A stretch of DNA of 64,000 nucleotides from Skermanella pratensis (GCF_008843145.1 NZ_CP030265.1:2776001-2840000), one strand, 5' to 3'. Shown: positions 17,577 through 26,387, counted from the stretch's first letter. Numbers and translations: made by a program. The notes: a model not told the origin generated them from the letters alone.

Positions 17577-18251
17577 CTAGGCGGAAAGGCGGGGTGAGAT
17601 ACCGTGCTGGATCGCCCAGACGGCTGCCTGGGTTCGATTTTGGGCACGAATCTTTCGCATGACGTTCTTGAAGTGCATCTTTACCGTCGACTCGGTGATA
17701 TTCAAATTGCGCGCGATCGCCTTGTTCGATTGGCCGCCCAGCAGGCAGCGGAGGATTTCGATCTCGCGTTTGGACAGTTCGTTGCCGAGCGGGGGCATGG
17801 CGGCCGAAGGCGGCAGGCTGACCTCTTCGAGCGCGTTGCTGATCAGCAGATCGGCGATGCTGCGCGGGAAAACCGCCTCGCCCAGCATCACGAGATGCAG
17901 GGACCGCTGCAGGGCTTCGCAGGACATCGTCTTGTTCAGGCACCCGTCGGCACCGCTCTGCAACGCTCCGCTGAGGATCTGGGAGGTCAATTCCGATGCC
18001 AGGACGACGATGCGTGCCTGTGCGGCGGACGAGCGCAGCAGCTTGAGCTGTGCCAGTTCCTCCGCATTGCCGGTCTGCAGGTTGAGCAGGATCAGGTCGG
18101 GCCGGCGCCCCTGGCGGACGGCGCTGTTGGCGTCGGTGAGCGTCGAGAACTCCGCGGAGATGCGGAACGCGGTTGTTTCCAGCAGAGCTGCCAACGCGGC
18201 GCAAAAAAGACGGTCGCTGTCGACAAGCATGACATCGCAGTTGGTCGTCAT
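17577..18251 (-). CDS. LuxR/NarL-type regulator with a pseudo-receiver domain
   Basis: This 224-aa protein has an N-terminal receiver-like domain (about 5-120) and a C-terminal LuxR HTH (about 155-215: LSKREIEILRCLLGG and NITESTVKMHFKNVMRKI). Receiver acidic residues Asp11 and Asp13 and the conserved Lys (CLNK) are kept, but the phosphoacceptor position is Asn57 in LILLNLQTG. Normal Asp phosphorylation should therefore not occur. It may be constitutive or sense something else. It is transcribed divergently from a second LuxR-type regulator with an intact Asp, so cross-regulation is plausible. Confidence 0.88.
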   Translation of the reverse strand: MTTNCDVMLVDSDRLFCAALAALLETTAFRISAEFSTLTDANSAVRQGRRPDLILLNLQTGNAEELAQLKLLRSSAAQARIVVLASELTSQILSGALQSGADGCLNKTMSCEALQRSLHLVMLGEAVFPRSIADLLISNALEEVSLPPSAAMPPLGNELSKREIEILRCLLGGQSNKAIARNLNITESTVKMHFKNVMRKIRAQNRTQAAVWAIQHGISPRLSA

Positions 18252-18355
18252 CGGGCTCTCCGATCTGGCGGCTCAGTCCGCATTGTTTGAAGTTAGATCA
18301 GTTTCTTCGGCTGTTTTCGTCAAAAGGAGTAGTCAAGGTCATCGTTAACAAAAAC

Positions 18356-18372
18356 CTACATGAATTATGTAG
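18356..18372. promoter_or_regulatory. Inverted repeat between two divergent LuxR-type genes
   Basis: CTACAT (18356-18361) and ATGTAG (18367-18372) are perfect arms around GAATT, in an AT-rich stretch unlike its surroundings. It sits 105 nt from one regulator start and about 130 nt before the small ORF at 18501. The symmetry and location suit a binding site for one of the LuxR-type proteins. Confidence 0.45.
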
Positions 18373-18500
18373 TGCAGTGCTATAGGATACTTACAAGTCC
18401 AAACACGCATTCCTAATCCGGTGATCGTAGGGGGCAACTAAAAAGAGACGTTTCGTCGATCCGGATCAGGGTTCGTGAATCCTTGCGAGGGGGAGTATCC

Positions 18501-18605
18501 ATGGACACCAGCCAGACGGTTGCATTGCAGCAACCCGCAGACCGACCTGAAAAGGTTTCTTTTCTGATCAATTTGCCAAACAACAGACGTGATCTGGTGC
18601 AATGA
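18501..18605 (+). CDS. 34-aa upstream ORF coupled to the LuxR regulator
   Basis: An ATG at 18501 is preceded by a strong ribosome-binding site (GAGGGGGAG) and opens a 34-codon frame (MDTSQTVALQQPADRPEKVS at its start). Its TGA overlaps the ATG of the response regulator (ATGA). The regulator itself has no comparable ribosome-binding site, so its translation is probably coupled to this small ORF. Either the peptide matters or the ORF acts as a translational entry point. No family is recognised. Confidence 0.6.
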   Translation: MDTSQTVALQQPADRPEKVSFLINLPNNRRDLVQ

Positions 18606-19264
18606 CCGGTAAGCGATTGAAAGTGCTGATCGTTGACGATCACGCCCTCGTTCTGCACGGCTTTGCGCTCTCGGTCCTCGAATTGTTCCCGGACGCCGAA
18701 GTCTTCGAAGCCAACTCCTTGGACGCGGCCCTGGCGATCGTGCGCCGTACCGAGGATCTGTCGCTCGTCCTTTTCGACCTTCATCTGGACAGCGCCGACG
18801 GGTTGTCCAACGTGCGCCGCATGATCGAGGCGCTGGACGGCATACCCCTGATCGTGATCTCGGCTTCCGACGAAAGCGCCGACGTCATCGACTGCGTCCG
18901 GGCCGGGGCTAAAGGGTACCTCCTCAAATCGGGATCGTCGGCCCTGCTCGAGCACGCCACCCTGCTGGTCCTGTCCGGAGAGACCTATGTTCCGATGCCG
19001 CGCACGGTGCTGGTCAGCGCGGCCACGGCCGAGCCGGAGCGTCCGACCAACCACATGCTGGACCGCCTGACCGACCGGCAGCGGGACGTATTCCAACTCC
19101 TGCTGGCCGGCCATTCCAACAAGGAGATAGCGCGGTCGCTAGGCGTCCTGGAAGGGACCGTCAAGGTTCATGTCCGTGCCATCATGCAGAAGCTCGGGGT
19201 CAAGAACCGGACCCAGGTGGCCGTGGCGGCGGCACGCGCGGGCTGCTTCCCGGAAGAGGTCTGA
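18602..19264 (+). CDS. LuxR/NarL-family response regulator
   Basis: This 220-aa regulator has a receiver domain with the acidic pocket VDDHA (11-15), phosphoacceptor Asp59 in VLFDLHLDS, and Lys in KGYLLKSG. It ends in a LuxR HTH (LTDRQRDVFQLLLAGHSNKE, GTVKVHVRAIMQKLGV). It is expected to bind DNA when phosphorylated. No kinase is next to it; the nearest one is the HWE hybrid kinase at 23287. Its start overlaps the 34-aa ORF by 4 nt. Confidence 0.92.
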   Translation: MTGKRLKVLIVDDHALVLHGFALSVLELFPDAEVFEANSLDAALAIVRRTEDLSLVLFDLHLDSADGLSNVRRMIEALDGIPLIVISASDESADVIDCVRAGAKGYLLKSGSSALLEHATLLVLSGETYVPMPRTVLVSAATAEPERPTNHMLDRLTDRQRDVFQLLLAGHSNKEIARSLGVLEGTVKVHVRAIMQKLGVKNRTQVAVAAARAGCFPEEV

Positions 19265-19272
19265 ACCAGGCT

Positions 19273-19299
19273 CCGGGGCCGGCCACCGGCCGGCCCCGG
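19273..19299. terminator. Strong GC hairpin between convergent regulator and phaC
   Basis: Perfect 12-bp arms (19273-19284 and 19288-19299) flank an ACC loop. It starts 8 nt after the response regulator stop and ends 7 nt before the phaC stop, so it can serve either strand. No U-tract. Confidence 0.6.
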
Positions 19300-19306
19300 G
19301 ATGCCG

Positions 19307-21382
19307 TCACTTCTCCAGCACGTAGGTGCCGGGGGCGTCGCACAGCGCCGGGTGGTTGGCGTTGCCGACCGGCGGGGCCGCCACCTTGTCGCCTGAATGG
19401 TCGACCAGCCAGCGGTTCCAGTCGCTCCACCAGCTGCCGTCGTTCCGCTCGGCCGCCTCCAGCCACTTTTCCGGGCTTTCCGCCGGCTTCTCCCCTTCGA
19501 GCACCGAGTAGCTGCCCTTTTTGCCGGCCGGATGGTTGATGATGCCGGCGATATGTCCGCTGGTGGCCATGACGAACCGCACCTTGCCACCAGTCAGCTG
19601 GGTGATCCGCCACGCCGAGTTCCAGGGCACGATGTGGTCCTTCTCGGCGCCCACCGCGTAGATGTCCAGCTTGATCCGGCCCAGGTCGATCGGCACGCCG
19701 CCCAGTAGGATCTTGCCCGGCTTGATCAGGTTGTTCTCGACATAGGTGTTGCGCAGGTACCAGCTGTGGGCGGCGCGCGCCATGCGGGTTCCGTCGCTGT
19801 TCCAGTAGAGCAGGTCGAACGCGGGCGGCTTGCCGCCGAGCAGGTAGTTGTTGACGACGTTGCTCCAGATCAGGTCGTTCGAGCGGAGCAGGTTGAACAT
19901 GTTCGCCATCTCGCGGCTGTCGAGATAGCCCCGCTCCATCATCTGCTGCTCGATGAAGTCGATCTGCGGCTCGTCCATGAAGAAGGCCGTGTCGCCGACC
20001 CGGCTGAAGTCCTGCATGGACACCATGAAGGTCGCGGCCCCGAACCGCTTGTCGCCCTTCTCGGCCAGATAGGACAGCGTCATCGCCAACAGCGTGCCGC
20101 CGATGCAGTAGCCCACCGGGTTGACCGTCTTGCTGCCGGTGATGTCCCGGACCACGTCGGCCGCGGCGAGCGGCCCCAGGTTCATGTAGTCCTCGAAGGT
20201 GATGTCCTCCATCGAGGCGTCCGGGTTCTTCCAGCTGACCATGAAGACGGTGAAGCCCTGGTCGACCAGATACTTCACCATGCTGTTCTTGGGCTGCATG
20301 TCAAGGATGTAGAACTTGTTGATCCACGGCGGCATGAACAGGATGGGGACCTCCTGGACCTGCTCCGTGGTCGGGCTGTACTGGATCAGCTCGATCAGCC
20401 GGTTGCGGTAGACGACCTTGCCCTTGGTGACCGCCAAGTTGCGCCCCGGCTCGAAGGCGGTCGCGTCGACCATGCTGAGGCGGCCTTCGCGCAGGTCGTG
20501 CAGCAGGTTGCGGGCACCGTCGGCAAGGCTGGCGCCGCCGGTCTCCATCGCCCGGCGCAATGCCACCGGATTGGACAGCAGCAGCAGGCTGGGGCTCATC
20601 GCGTCGACGAACTGGCGCAGGTGGAACGCGATTCGCTCGCGCTCCTGCGGGTCCATGTCGTTGTCCTCCAGCCCCTGGCGCAGCAGGAAGTCGGAGGCGA
20701 GCAGGTACATCTCCTTGAGGGTCCGGTATACCGGGTTGGAATGCCACTCAGGCGCATCGAACCGCTTGTCCCCGCCAGCGGGCGCGCCCGAAGCGACGCC
20801 CCACCAGCGCGCCCCGGCCGCGTTCCAGGCCTCGATGGCCGAGGTCCAGATCTGCATGTTCAGTTCGGCCGACCGGGTCAGGGTCTTGGCCGGGTCGCGC
20901 AGCGAACGGAGCCAGACGATCCGCAGGGCGCGGACGGCCTCGGCCCAGTCCACGGGGATCACTTCCCGAAGCGGGTTGGCGTTCCAGACCTTGTCGATCG
21001 ACGCCAGCATCGGGTCCGCCGCCACGAACCGCTGGAACTGTTCCACGCCGCTGGCGAGCAGCGTGCCGGACAGCGCGTCGGCGTTCATCGCCCACCAGGG
21101 CTGGGCGCCGTCGCCGCCGGCCGCTGACGGACCCGCCATCTTGCCCATGCCGCCGACATTCTGCGTCATCCAGGACATCCAGAGGCCGAGCGCCGCCTCC
21201 GGCGTCGGAATTCCCATGCCGACCGACGGTCCGGCATCGTCCTGCGGAGCCGGGCTCCGGGGCGCCGTGTCTCCGGAGGCCTTCTGCGGGCTCGGCTGGC
21301 CCGTGTTTTCCGAAGCGTCGACGGCCCGCTTGGCAGCCGGCGGCCGTTTGCGCCTGGTTTCATCGCTCTTCATGGTCGCCAT
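19307..21382 (-). CDS. phaC: Class I poly(3-hydroxyalkanoate) synthase
   Basis: This 691-aa enzyme polymerises (R)-3-hydroxyacyl-CoA into PHA storage granules. The catalytic triad is visible: Cys426 in the lipase-like box GYCIGG, Asp582 in AEKDHIVPW and His610 in TSGHIAG. The PhaC N-terminal domain (roughly 110-280) and the PPWINKFYILDMQP segment are typical. It is about 90 residues longer than usual because of a Pro/Ala/Ser-rich, probably disordered N-terminus. The ATG at 21382 has AGGGGGA a few bases upstream. Upstream on the same strand are a 57-aa protein gene and a PhaC-like Ser hydrolase gene. Confidence 0.95.
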   Translation of the reverse strand: MATMKSDETRRKRPPAAKRAVDASENTGQPSPQKASGDTAPRSPAPQDDAGPSVGMGIPTPEAALGLWMSWMTQNVGGMGKMAGPSAAGGDGAQPWWAMNADALSGTLLASGVEQFQRFVAADPMLASIDKVWNANPLREVIPVDWAEAVRALRIVWLRSLRDPAKTLTRSAELNMQIWTSAIEAWNAAGARWWGVASGAPAGGDKRFDAPEWHSNPVYRTLKEMYLLASDFLLRQGLEDNDMDPQERERIAFHLRQFVDAMSPSLLLLSNPVALRRAMETGGASLADGARNLLHDLREGRLSMVDATAFEPGRNLAVTKGKVVYRNRLIELIQYSPTTEQVQEVPILFMPPWINKFYILDMQPKNSMVKYLVDQGFTVFMVSWKNPDASMEDITFEDYMNLGPLAAADVVRDITGSKTVNPVGYCIGGTLLAMTLSYLAEKGDKRFGAATFMVSMQDFSRVGDTAFFMDEPQIDFIEQQMMERGYLDSREMANMFNLLRSNDLIWSNVVNNYLLGGKPPAFDLLYWNSDGTRMARAAHSWYLRNTYVENNLIKPGKILLGGVPIDLGRIKLDIYAVGAEKDHIVPWNSAWRITQLTGGKVRFVMATSGHIAGIINHPAGKKGSYSVLEGEKPAESPEKWLEAAERNDGSWWSDWNRWLVDHSGDKVAAPPVGNANHPALCDAPGTYVLEK

Positions 21383-21450
21383 GCTGGTTCCCCCTAATTC
21401 TGGTGCCGGACGAGCCGGCTTTGGCAGGTTCTGGTCTGGTGGTCAGGGAC

Positions 21451-21624
21451 CTAGCCGTCCGCCACCGTGGAGCGGCTGCGGTCGGCCTGCTCCCGCGACG
21501 GAGCCTCGCCCGATATGGGCGTCTGCGGAAGAACGCCCGGAGTCGTTTCGATGGAAGGCGTCTCGGGTGTGTCGGTGTCGTTTGCGAAGGTAGGTTCATC
21601 CTTGCCGCTGCGGGAACCACTCAT
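21451..21624 (-). CDS. 57-aa hydrophilic protein upstream of phaC
   Basis: A short frame with a good ribosome-binding site (AGGGAGA, about 5 nt before the ATG) encodes 57 residues beginning MSGSRSGKDEPTFANDTDTP and ending in TAG. It is rich in Thr, Pro, Ser and acidic residues and is probably disordered. It lies 68 nt upstream of phaC on the same strand and may be cotranscribed. I do not recognise a family; it is too short and polar to be a classical phasin. Confidence 0.6.
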   Translation of the reverse strand: MSGSRSGKDEPTFANDTDTPETPSIETTPGVLPQTPISGEAPSREQADRSRSTVADG

Positions 21625-21788
21625 CTGCTTCTCCCTGGGTCCGGAGCCGGGCGGGTGCTGCGCCTGGCGTTGCCAGAGTCAACACGGGACGAGTGCGATC
21701 CTCCCTGAAAAGATTTACCATAAAGCCCTCTTTGGCGGCAGTGGCAGTCACGGGGTGCGGCATTCCGACCACCGCTCATGGCCACCGT

Positions 21789-22943
21789 TCAAGCCGACCG
21801 GCCGGCTTCCTCGGAACGGGCGATCTCCCACAGCCAGCGCGTGATCTGCGGCCATAGGTGTTCGTGCGCCGCGCGGCCGATCAGCGGACCGACATGCTGG
21901 AGCGCCACGCCCACGTCTCCGGCATAGTCGAGCACCAGCTTCCGGTCCGCGGGCGAAGCGTCGATCACCGGCAGCATGGAACCGGGCGGAATGATCTCGC
22001 TACCCTTGCCGATGACCGCGAGCAGCGGCGCCGCCAGGCGCGACGGCAGCGCCGGCCGGCCGCCGATCGAAAGCTGGCCGCGGGCGAACAGGTCGTCGCG
22101 GTAAAGCTGCTCGATCAGTTCCTCGAAGAACCGGCCGGCGATGGGGAACTCGTCCAGCGTCCACCGTTCGACCGCCAGGTGGGTCTGGAGGGCTCTGGGA
22201 TCGGCGAGGCTCGCGATCATGTCCACCCGGCGTTGCCAGTTGAACTCCCGCGGGGACGCCCGCGCCGAGACGAGATTCAGGAAGCTTCCCGGGATGTTGC
22301 CGAAAGCCTCGCGCAGGGTCGCCGCCGGCGGCGCGTCGGCGACCATCCGGGCGAGCGCGCCGCCGTCCTCCCCGAAATGGAGCGGCGCCTCCACGATGAC
22401 CAATCCGCGCACGCTGTCCGCATGCAGGCTGGTGAACAGCGTCGCCAGCGTCCCGCCCAGCGAGTGCCCGGCCAGGAACACCCGCTCGCCTCCGCCGTCC
22501 CGGGCGATGGCGGCGACGCACTTCCCGATCAGGCGGTCGGCATAGTCGGCCAGGCCGAAATCCTGCTCGGCGTCGCCGGGCTCCGTCCATTCCGTCATGT
22601 AAACCCGGAAACCTTCCGCCGCCAACCGCCGGACGACGCTGACATGGGGCAGCAGGTCCCAGATGTAGCCGCGCTTGATCGGTGCGGGCACGATCAGAAT
22701 CGCGGGCAGAGCCGCGGGCAGAACCGCGGGCAGATCGGCAGGGCCGGAGGCGGGCAGGGGTTCGTACCGCCGCAAGCGGACCCCCGGCTGCTCCAGCACG
22801 ATCCCGTACGGGCTCTCCTGCGGCCCAAGGCCCATGCCGTCCATGGCGAAGCCGCGCCAGCGGCGGACGGCATCGAAGTGATGGAGCGCATCGGCCCAGA
22901 AGGTCGCGCCACCGGCGGATGTCCGCCGCCTGTCCTCGGTCAT
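21789..22943 (-). CDS. PhaC-like alpha/beta hydrolase with a Ser nucleophile
   Basis: This 384-aa protein follows the PHA synthase/depolymerase pattern of the alpha/beta-hydrolase fold: PIKRGYIWDLLP, MTEWTEPGDAEQDFGLADY and the nucleophile elbow GHSLGG (Ser161). Ser instead of the synthase Cys points to an esterase or intracellular depolymerase rather than a polymerase. A C-terminal LQHVGPLIGRAAHEHLWP supplies the likely catalytic His. Its position next to phaC supports a role in PHA turnover. A small in-frame 12-nt repeat codes for LPA units around residues 71-80. Confidence 0.82.
   Translation of the reverse strand: MTEDRRRTSAGGATFWADALHHFDAVRRWRGFAMDGMGLGPQESPYGIVLEQPGVRLRRYEPLPASGPADLPAVLPAALPAILIVPAPIKRGYIWDLLPHVSVVRRLAAEGFRVYMTEWTEPGDAEQDFGLADYADRLIGKCVAAIARDGGGERVFLAGHSLGGTLATLFTSLHADSVRGLVIVEAPLHFGEDGGALARMVADAPPAATLREAFGNIPGSFLNLVSARASPREFNWQRRVDMIASLADPRALQTHLAVERWTLDEFPIAGRFFEELIEQLYRDDLFARGQLSIGGRPALPSRLAAPLLAVIGKGSEIIPPGSMLPVIDASPADRKLVLDYAGDVGVALQHVGPLIGRAAHEHLWPQITRWLWEIARSEEAGRSA
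22701..22736. repeat. Three 12-nt tandem repeats within the PhaC-like gene
   Basis: Three near-identical 12-nt units, each beginning CGCGGGCAGA, follow one another and encode repeated Leu-Pro-Ala steps before the first core strand of the hydrolase. Repeat number may vary between strains. Confidence 0.55.
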
Positions 22944-23286
22944 CTAGATCAGCTTTCCTTCTTTCGAGCGGCTCCCGGCCGTCACCTTGGGAGAGCCTTG
23001 TATCACAGGCTGGGCTCATGCGGACAAGCGGACATCGTGCCGCCGCTGCGGGAAGGTCGGGAAGCCGGCTTCGTCCTGTTCATGCTTCCCTTCCGAACGG
23101 GATCGAGCCCAATATACGGAAAAGTAACGCCCTCGCGGCTTCCCCGGATCAGGAAGAAACCTTCTCCGCCAGAAAGAAGAACGACCTGTCTATCTCTCCG
23201 CTACGGTAGTAACGATAAGCAATCCATGATATTGACCGTAGCGCCGCTGGAGCTTAACTATCATGCCTAGGACTGCATAACCATTT
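22944..23286. other. Divergent intergenic region, no gene seen
   Basis: These 343 nt separate the PhaC-like hydrolase and the hybrid kinase, which diverge. The right half is AT-richer than its neighbours and should hold the kinase promoter; a TTGACC at 23232 lacks a convincing -10 partner. I see no supported coding frame or RNA. Confidence 0.4.
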
Positions 23287-26043
23287 ATGAAGCACATGAA
23301 AAGGATCACGCTTCTGTGGATTCTTGAGTGGGGTCTGGCATTCTCGCTGGTCTCCAATGCGATCCAGGCATGTCTGATATTGGAAGTTTCGGCACCCTTG
23401 ACCGCTCTTTTCGCCGTGGTTCCGGTCATGTTCTTCGCCTTGACGCGCGGCCGGATCGGCCATTTGATTGTCGATGAGCAAGTGCTTGGGCAGACTTCCG
23501 AAATACTCGAGAGTGTCGGCGATGCCTTCTACGCGGTGGATCGCCATTTCCGGTTCACCTATCTCAACCGCAAGGCCCTGGAGCAGATCGGCAAGCCGCG
23601 GGGCCAGCTGATCGGCCGGCGGTTCCTCGAGGTCTTCCCACAGGCCGAGGGATCGGGGCTCCATAACAGCTGCATCGAAGCCATGCGTGACGGCAGGGCG
23701 CGGGAGTTCGTCGGAGTGTCCCCGATCCTCAAGCGCTGGAAATCTTATCTCGTGCTGCCCCGGCCGGATGGCGGCCTGCTGGTCCATTCCCGCGACATAT
23801 CCGCCCAGAAGGCGGCGGAAGCCGCGATGCGCGAAAGCGAGAAGCGACTCCGGTTGGCGGCCCACGCCGCACGGTTCGGCACCTACGACTGGGACGTCGC
23901 GAGCGGCCAGCTGTTCTGGTCGCAGGAAAGCCTCGCGATCCATGGGCTGCCCTGTACCGGATCGATCATTTGCGAACGCGCCTTCGACCTGATCCACGCG
24001 GAGGACAGGAATCGCGTCGCGGCGGCGTTCGAAAGCGGGCTGGACCCGGGCGGGGTTGGCTTCTGGTCGATCGATTATCGCATCGTGCGCCCGGACGGGC
24101 AGACCCGCTGGATAAATGCCCAATCGCACGTTGTCTTCGAGGGCGAGCGCGGCGACCGCAAAGCGATCAGGGTGATCGGTACGCTGCAGGACGTCACCGA
24201 CAGCAAGGCGGCTCAGCAGGCGCTCCTGATCGAGCGCATGAGGTTCAAGACCGTGGTCGAGCATATGCCGGTCGGCCTCCTGCTGGTGGAGACCCCATCG
24301 GGGCGGACCCTGGTCGGCAACCGCCAGGTGGAACGGATCACGGGATGCGCGATCCCGGAAGATCCCGAGATCTGGGTGCTGGACCGCTGGAAGGGTTATG
24401 ACGAGGACGGCCGGGAGATCGCCGTCGCCGACCAGCCGCTCGCCATCACCATGGCATCCGGCGAGCCGGCGGAGCTGATCGCCCGGAGCCCTCGGCACGA
24501 CGGTTACATTGGCTGGCTGCGGATCACCAGCGCTCCCATCCGCGATCCCGATGGGGACCTCACCGGCATCGTCGTCACGATCTTCGACATAGACGCGGAG
24601 CGGCGAACCGCGGACACCCTGCGGGACAGCGAGGCGCTGCTTCGTCGCGCGGTCGAGGATGCGCCGTTCCCGATCATGGTCCACGCGGAGGACGGACGCG
24701 TCGTTCATCTCAGCCGGGCATGGCTGTCGATCACCGGCTACGCCGCCGAGGATGTCCGGACCATGGCCGGCTGGACCCGCCTCGCCTACGGCGATGGCGC
24801 AGAGGCGGTCATGGTCCGGGTAAGATCCCTCTTCGACCGGGACTGCCCGATCGACGAGCGGGAGAATATGGTGAGGGTGGCCGATGGATCGCGCCGGACC
24901 TGGAGTTTCCGCTCGGCGCCGATCGGACGCGACGCGGACGGGCGCCAGCTGGCCGTCACCATGGCGGTGGACCTGACCGAGCGCAAGGAGGACGAGGCGC
25001 GGCTTCACCTGCTGATGCGTGAGGTCGACCATCGCGCCAAGAACGTGCTGGCCGTCGTCCAGTCGATCCTGCAGCTCACGCGCGCCGAGAACCCGGCGGA
25101 CTTCACCACCGCGATCGAAGGCCGCCTGGCGGCGATGGCCCGCGCCCATACGCTGCTGGCCGCCAGTCAGTGGTCCGGTGCCGACCTCGCCGCCATGAGC
25201 GTCGATGAGCTGGCACCGTTCGCCAGCGCCGGCCGGATCGCGATCCATGGACCGGCGGTGTCGATTTCCGCCGAGGCTGCCCAGGCGGTCGCCATGAGCC
25301 TGCACGAACTGTCCACCAACGCGGCCAAGTACGGCGCCCTGTCGACTCCCGACGGCCGTCTGGAGCTGTCCTGGAGAGTGGAGGAGCAGGAACACGGCGG
25401 GCGGCTGGTCCTGGAGTGGGTGGAGGACGGCGGTCCGCCCGTGACGCCGCCCAGCCACATGGGGTTCGGCTCGATGGTCCTGCGGCAGACAGTCGAGGGC
25501 CAACTCGCCGGCGAGTTGGCCCTCGACTGGGATGCGGCGGGACTGCGCTGCCGCATCGCGATGCCGAGCGACTGCTTCTCGGCCGCGGGAGAGTCGGATT
25601 CCGCGGTATCGGTGAGCAAAGCTTTCAATGCCGGGCAGGTGGCGAAGCCCGCCGGTTCGGGCGCGCGCGTCCTCGTCGTGGAGGACGAGGCGCTTACCGC
25701 GCTTGCCATGGAACAGGTCCTGCTCGACGCCGGCCTCATCGTGCTCGGACCGGTAGGGCGGGTCGACGACGCCCTGGAACTGCTGCGCGAGACCATCCCC
25801 GACCTCGCGGTGCTGGACGTCAACCTGTTCGGCCAGACGGTTTTCCCCGTGGCCGACCGGCTTCTGGTTCTCGGAGTCCCCTTCGTGTTCTGTTCGGGCT
25901 ATTCAAGGCTGGACGGCATCAGCGAAAAACTGAGCCAGGCTCCCTTGCTGGCCAAACCCGTGCTCGCCGACCACCTCATCGCAACCTTGTCCAGCCTCAT
26001 GACGGACCGGACCCGGATATCCGCCGGAGCTTCCGCGCAGTGA
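23287..26043 (+). CDS. Hybrid HWE-family sensor histidine kinase with four PAS domains and a receiver
   Basis: The 918-aa protein begins with two hydrophobic helices (about 8-50). Four PAS-type sensor domains follow (about 72-175, 185-310, 320-445, 450-570). The kinase core is HWE/HisKA_2 type: MREVDHRAKNVLAVVQSILQ with the phospho-His near 582, LHELSTNAAKYGALS, and WVEDGGPPV. A C-terminal receiver (about 795-915) has VVEDEA, phosphoacceptor Asp in LAVLDVNLFG and Lys in LLAKPV. HWE kinases serve light, redox or stress signalling in alphaproteobacteria. A perfect 40-bp palindrome lies in its coding sequence. A Rho-independent terminator follows. Confidence 0.92.
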   Translation: MKHMKRITLLWILEWGLAFSLVSNAIQACLILEVSAPLTALFAVVPVMFFALTRGRIGHLIVDEQVLGQTSEILESVGDAFYAVDRHFRFTYLNRKALEQIGKPRGQLIGRRFLEVFPQAEGSGLHNSCIEAMRDGRAREFVGVSPILKRWKSYLVLPRPDGGLLVHSRDISAQKAAEAAMRESEKRLRLAAHAARFGTYDWDVASGQLFWSQESLAIHGLPCTGSIICERAFDLIHAEDRNRVAAAFESGLDPGGVGFWSIDYRIVRPDGQTRWINAQSHVVFEGERGDRKAIRVIGTLQDVTDSKAAQQALLIERMRFKTVVEHMPVGLLLVETPSGRTLVGNRQVERITGCAIPEDPEIWVLDRWKGYDEDGREIAVADQPLAITMASGEPAELIARSPRHDGYIGWLRITSAPIRDPDGDLTGIVVTIFDIDAERRTADTLRDSEALLRRAVEDAPFPIMVHAEDGRVVHLSRAWLSITGYAAEDVRTMAGWTRLAYGDGAEAVMVRVRSLFDRDCPIDERENMVRVADGSRRTWSFRSAPIGRDADGRQLAVTMAVDLTERKEDEARLHLLMREVDHRAKNVLAVVQSILQLTRAENPADFTTAIEGRLAAMARAHTLLAASQWSGADLAAMSVDELAPFASAGRIAIHGPAVSISAEAAQAVAMSLHELSTNAAKYGALSTPDGRLELSWRVEEQEHGGRLVLEWVEDGGPPVTPPSHMGFGSMVLRQTVEGQLAGELALDWDAAGLRCRIAMPSDCFSAAGESDSAVSVSKAFNAGQVAKPAGSGARVLVVEDEALTALAMEQVLLDAGLIVLGPVGRVDDALELLRETIPDLAVLDVNLFGQTVFPVADRLLVLGVPFVFCSGYSRLDGISEKLSQAPLLAKPVLADHLIATLSSLMTDRTRISAGASAQ
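25490..25529. repeat. Perfect 40-bp palindrome inside the kinase gene
   Basis: The arms 25490-25509 and 25510-25529 are exact reverse complements with no loop. Both arms code for ordinary kinase sequence (TVEGQLAGELALDWD), in the segment after the ATP-binding core. It may come from templated correction of an imperfect palindrome or be a structured element in DNA or mRNA. Confidence 0.85.
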
Positions 26044-26082
26044 GGGGGCGGCCACGAGGGAGCAGGGCTGCGCAAGAAAAAA

Positions 26083-26118
26083 GCCGCTCGGCATTGTCGC
26101 CGAGCGGCTCGAGTTTTA
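26083..26118 (+). terminator. Rho-independent terminator of the hybrid kinase gene
   Basis: GCCGCTCGGC (26083-26092) and GCCGAGCGGC (26099-26108) pair perfectly over a 6-nt loop, followed by TCGAGTTTT. An A-run just upstream mirrors the tail. It lies 39 nt after the kinase stop codon. Confidence 0.8.
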
Positions 26119-26387
26119 CAGGGAGGAAACGCTGCCCAAAGGACATCGTGGAATGGACTATAAGTCGATAATGGTTAACGAGCTGTGAGCGACCTCACAG
26201 GTCTTGAAGAAAATCGGGCGGAAAAGCGGATTGTTCTTGGACCGCTTTGTCGCACCCTTATGAGGGTGCATTTCCCGGGGCAGCGTCTCCGGCTGCATGC
26301 GTTCAGGTTCACTTTGTCGAACCTTCAACGCAAAGATGCCGTGGGATTACACGCTTTTCGTGCGTCCAGTTCGGCCCAGGATCGGCT
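26119..26387. other. Intergenic region with small hairpins, no gene seen
   Basis: With the terminator before it, this makes a gap of about 340 nt between convergent genes. GCACCCT/AGGGTGC (26252-26269, loop TATG) is a perfect 7-bp hairpin, and GTGAG/CTCAC near 26186 a shorter one. These could belong to a small RNA or to the 3' end of the downstream minus-strand gene. No coding frame is convincing. Confidence 0.35.

Noticed and set aside
23232-23265. Possible sigma-70 promoter (TTGACC) before the hybrid kinase
   Set aside because: No -10 hexamer at 16-18 nt matches more than half of TATAAT.
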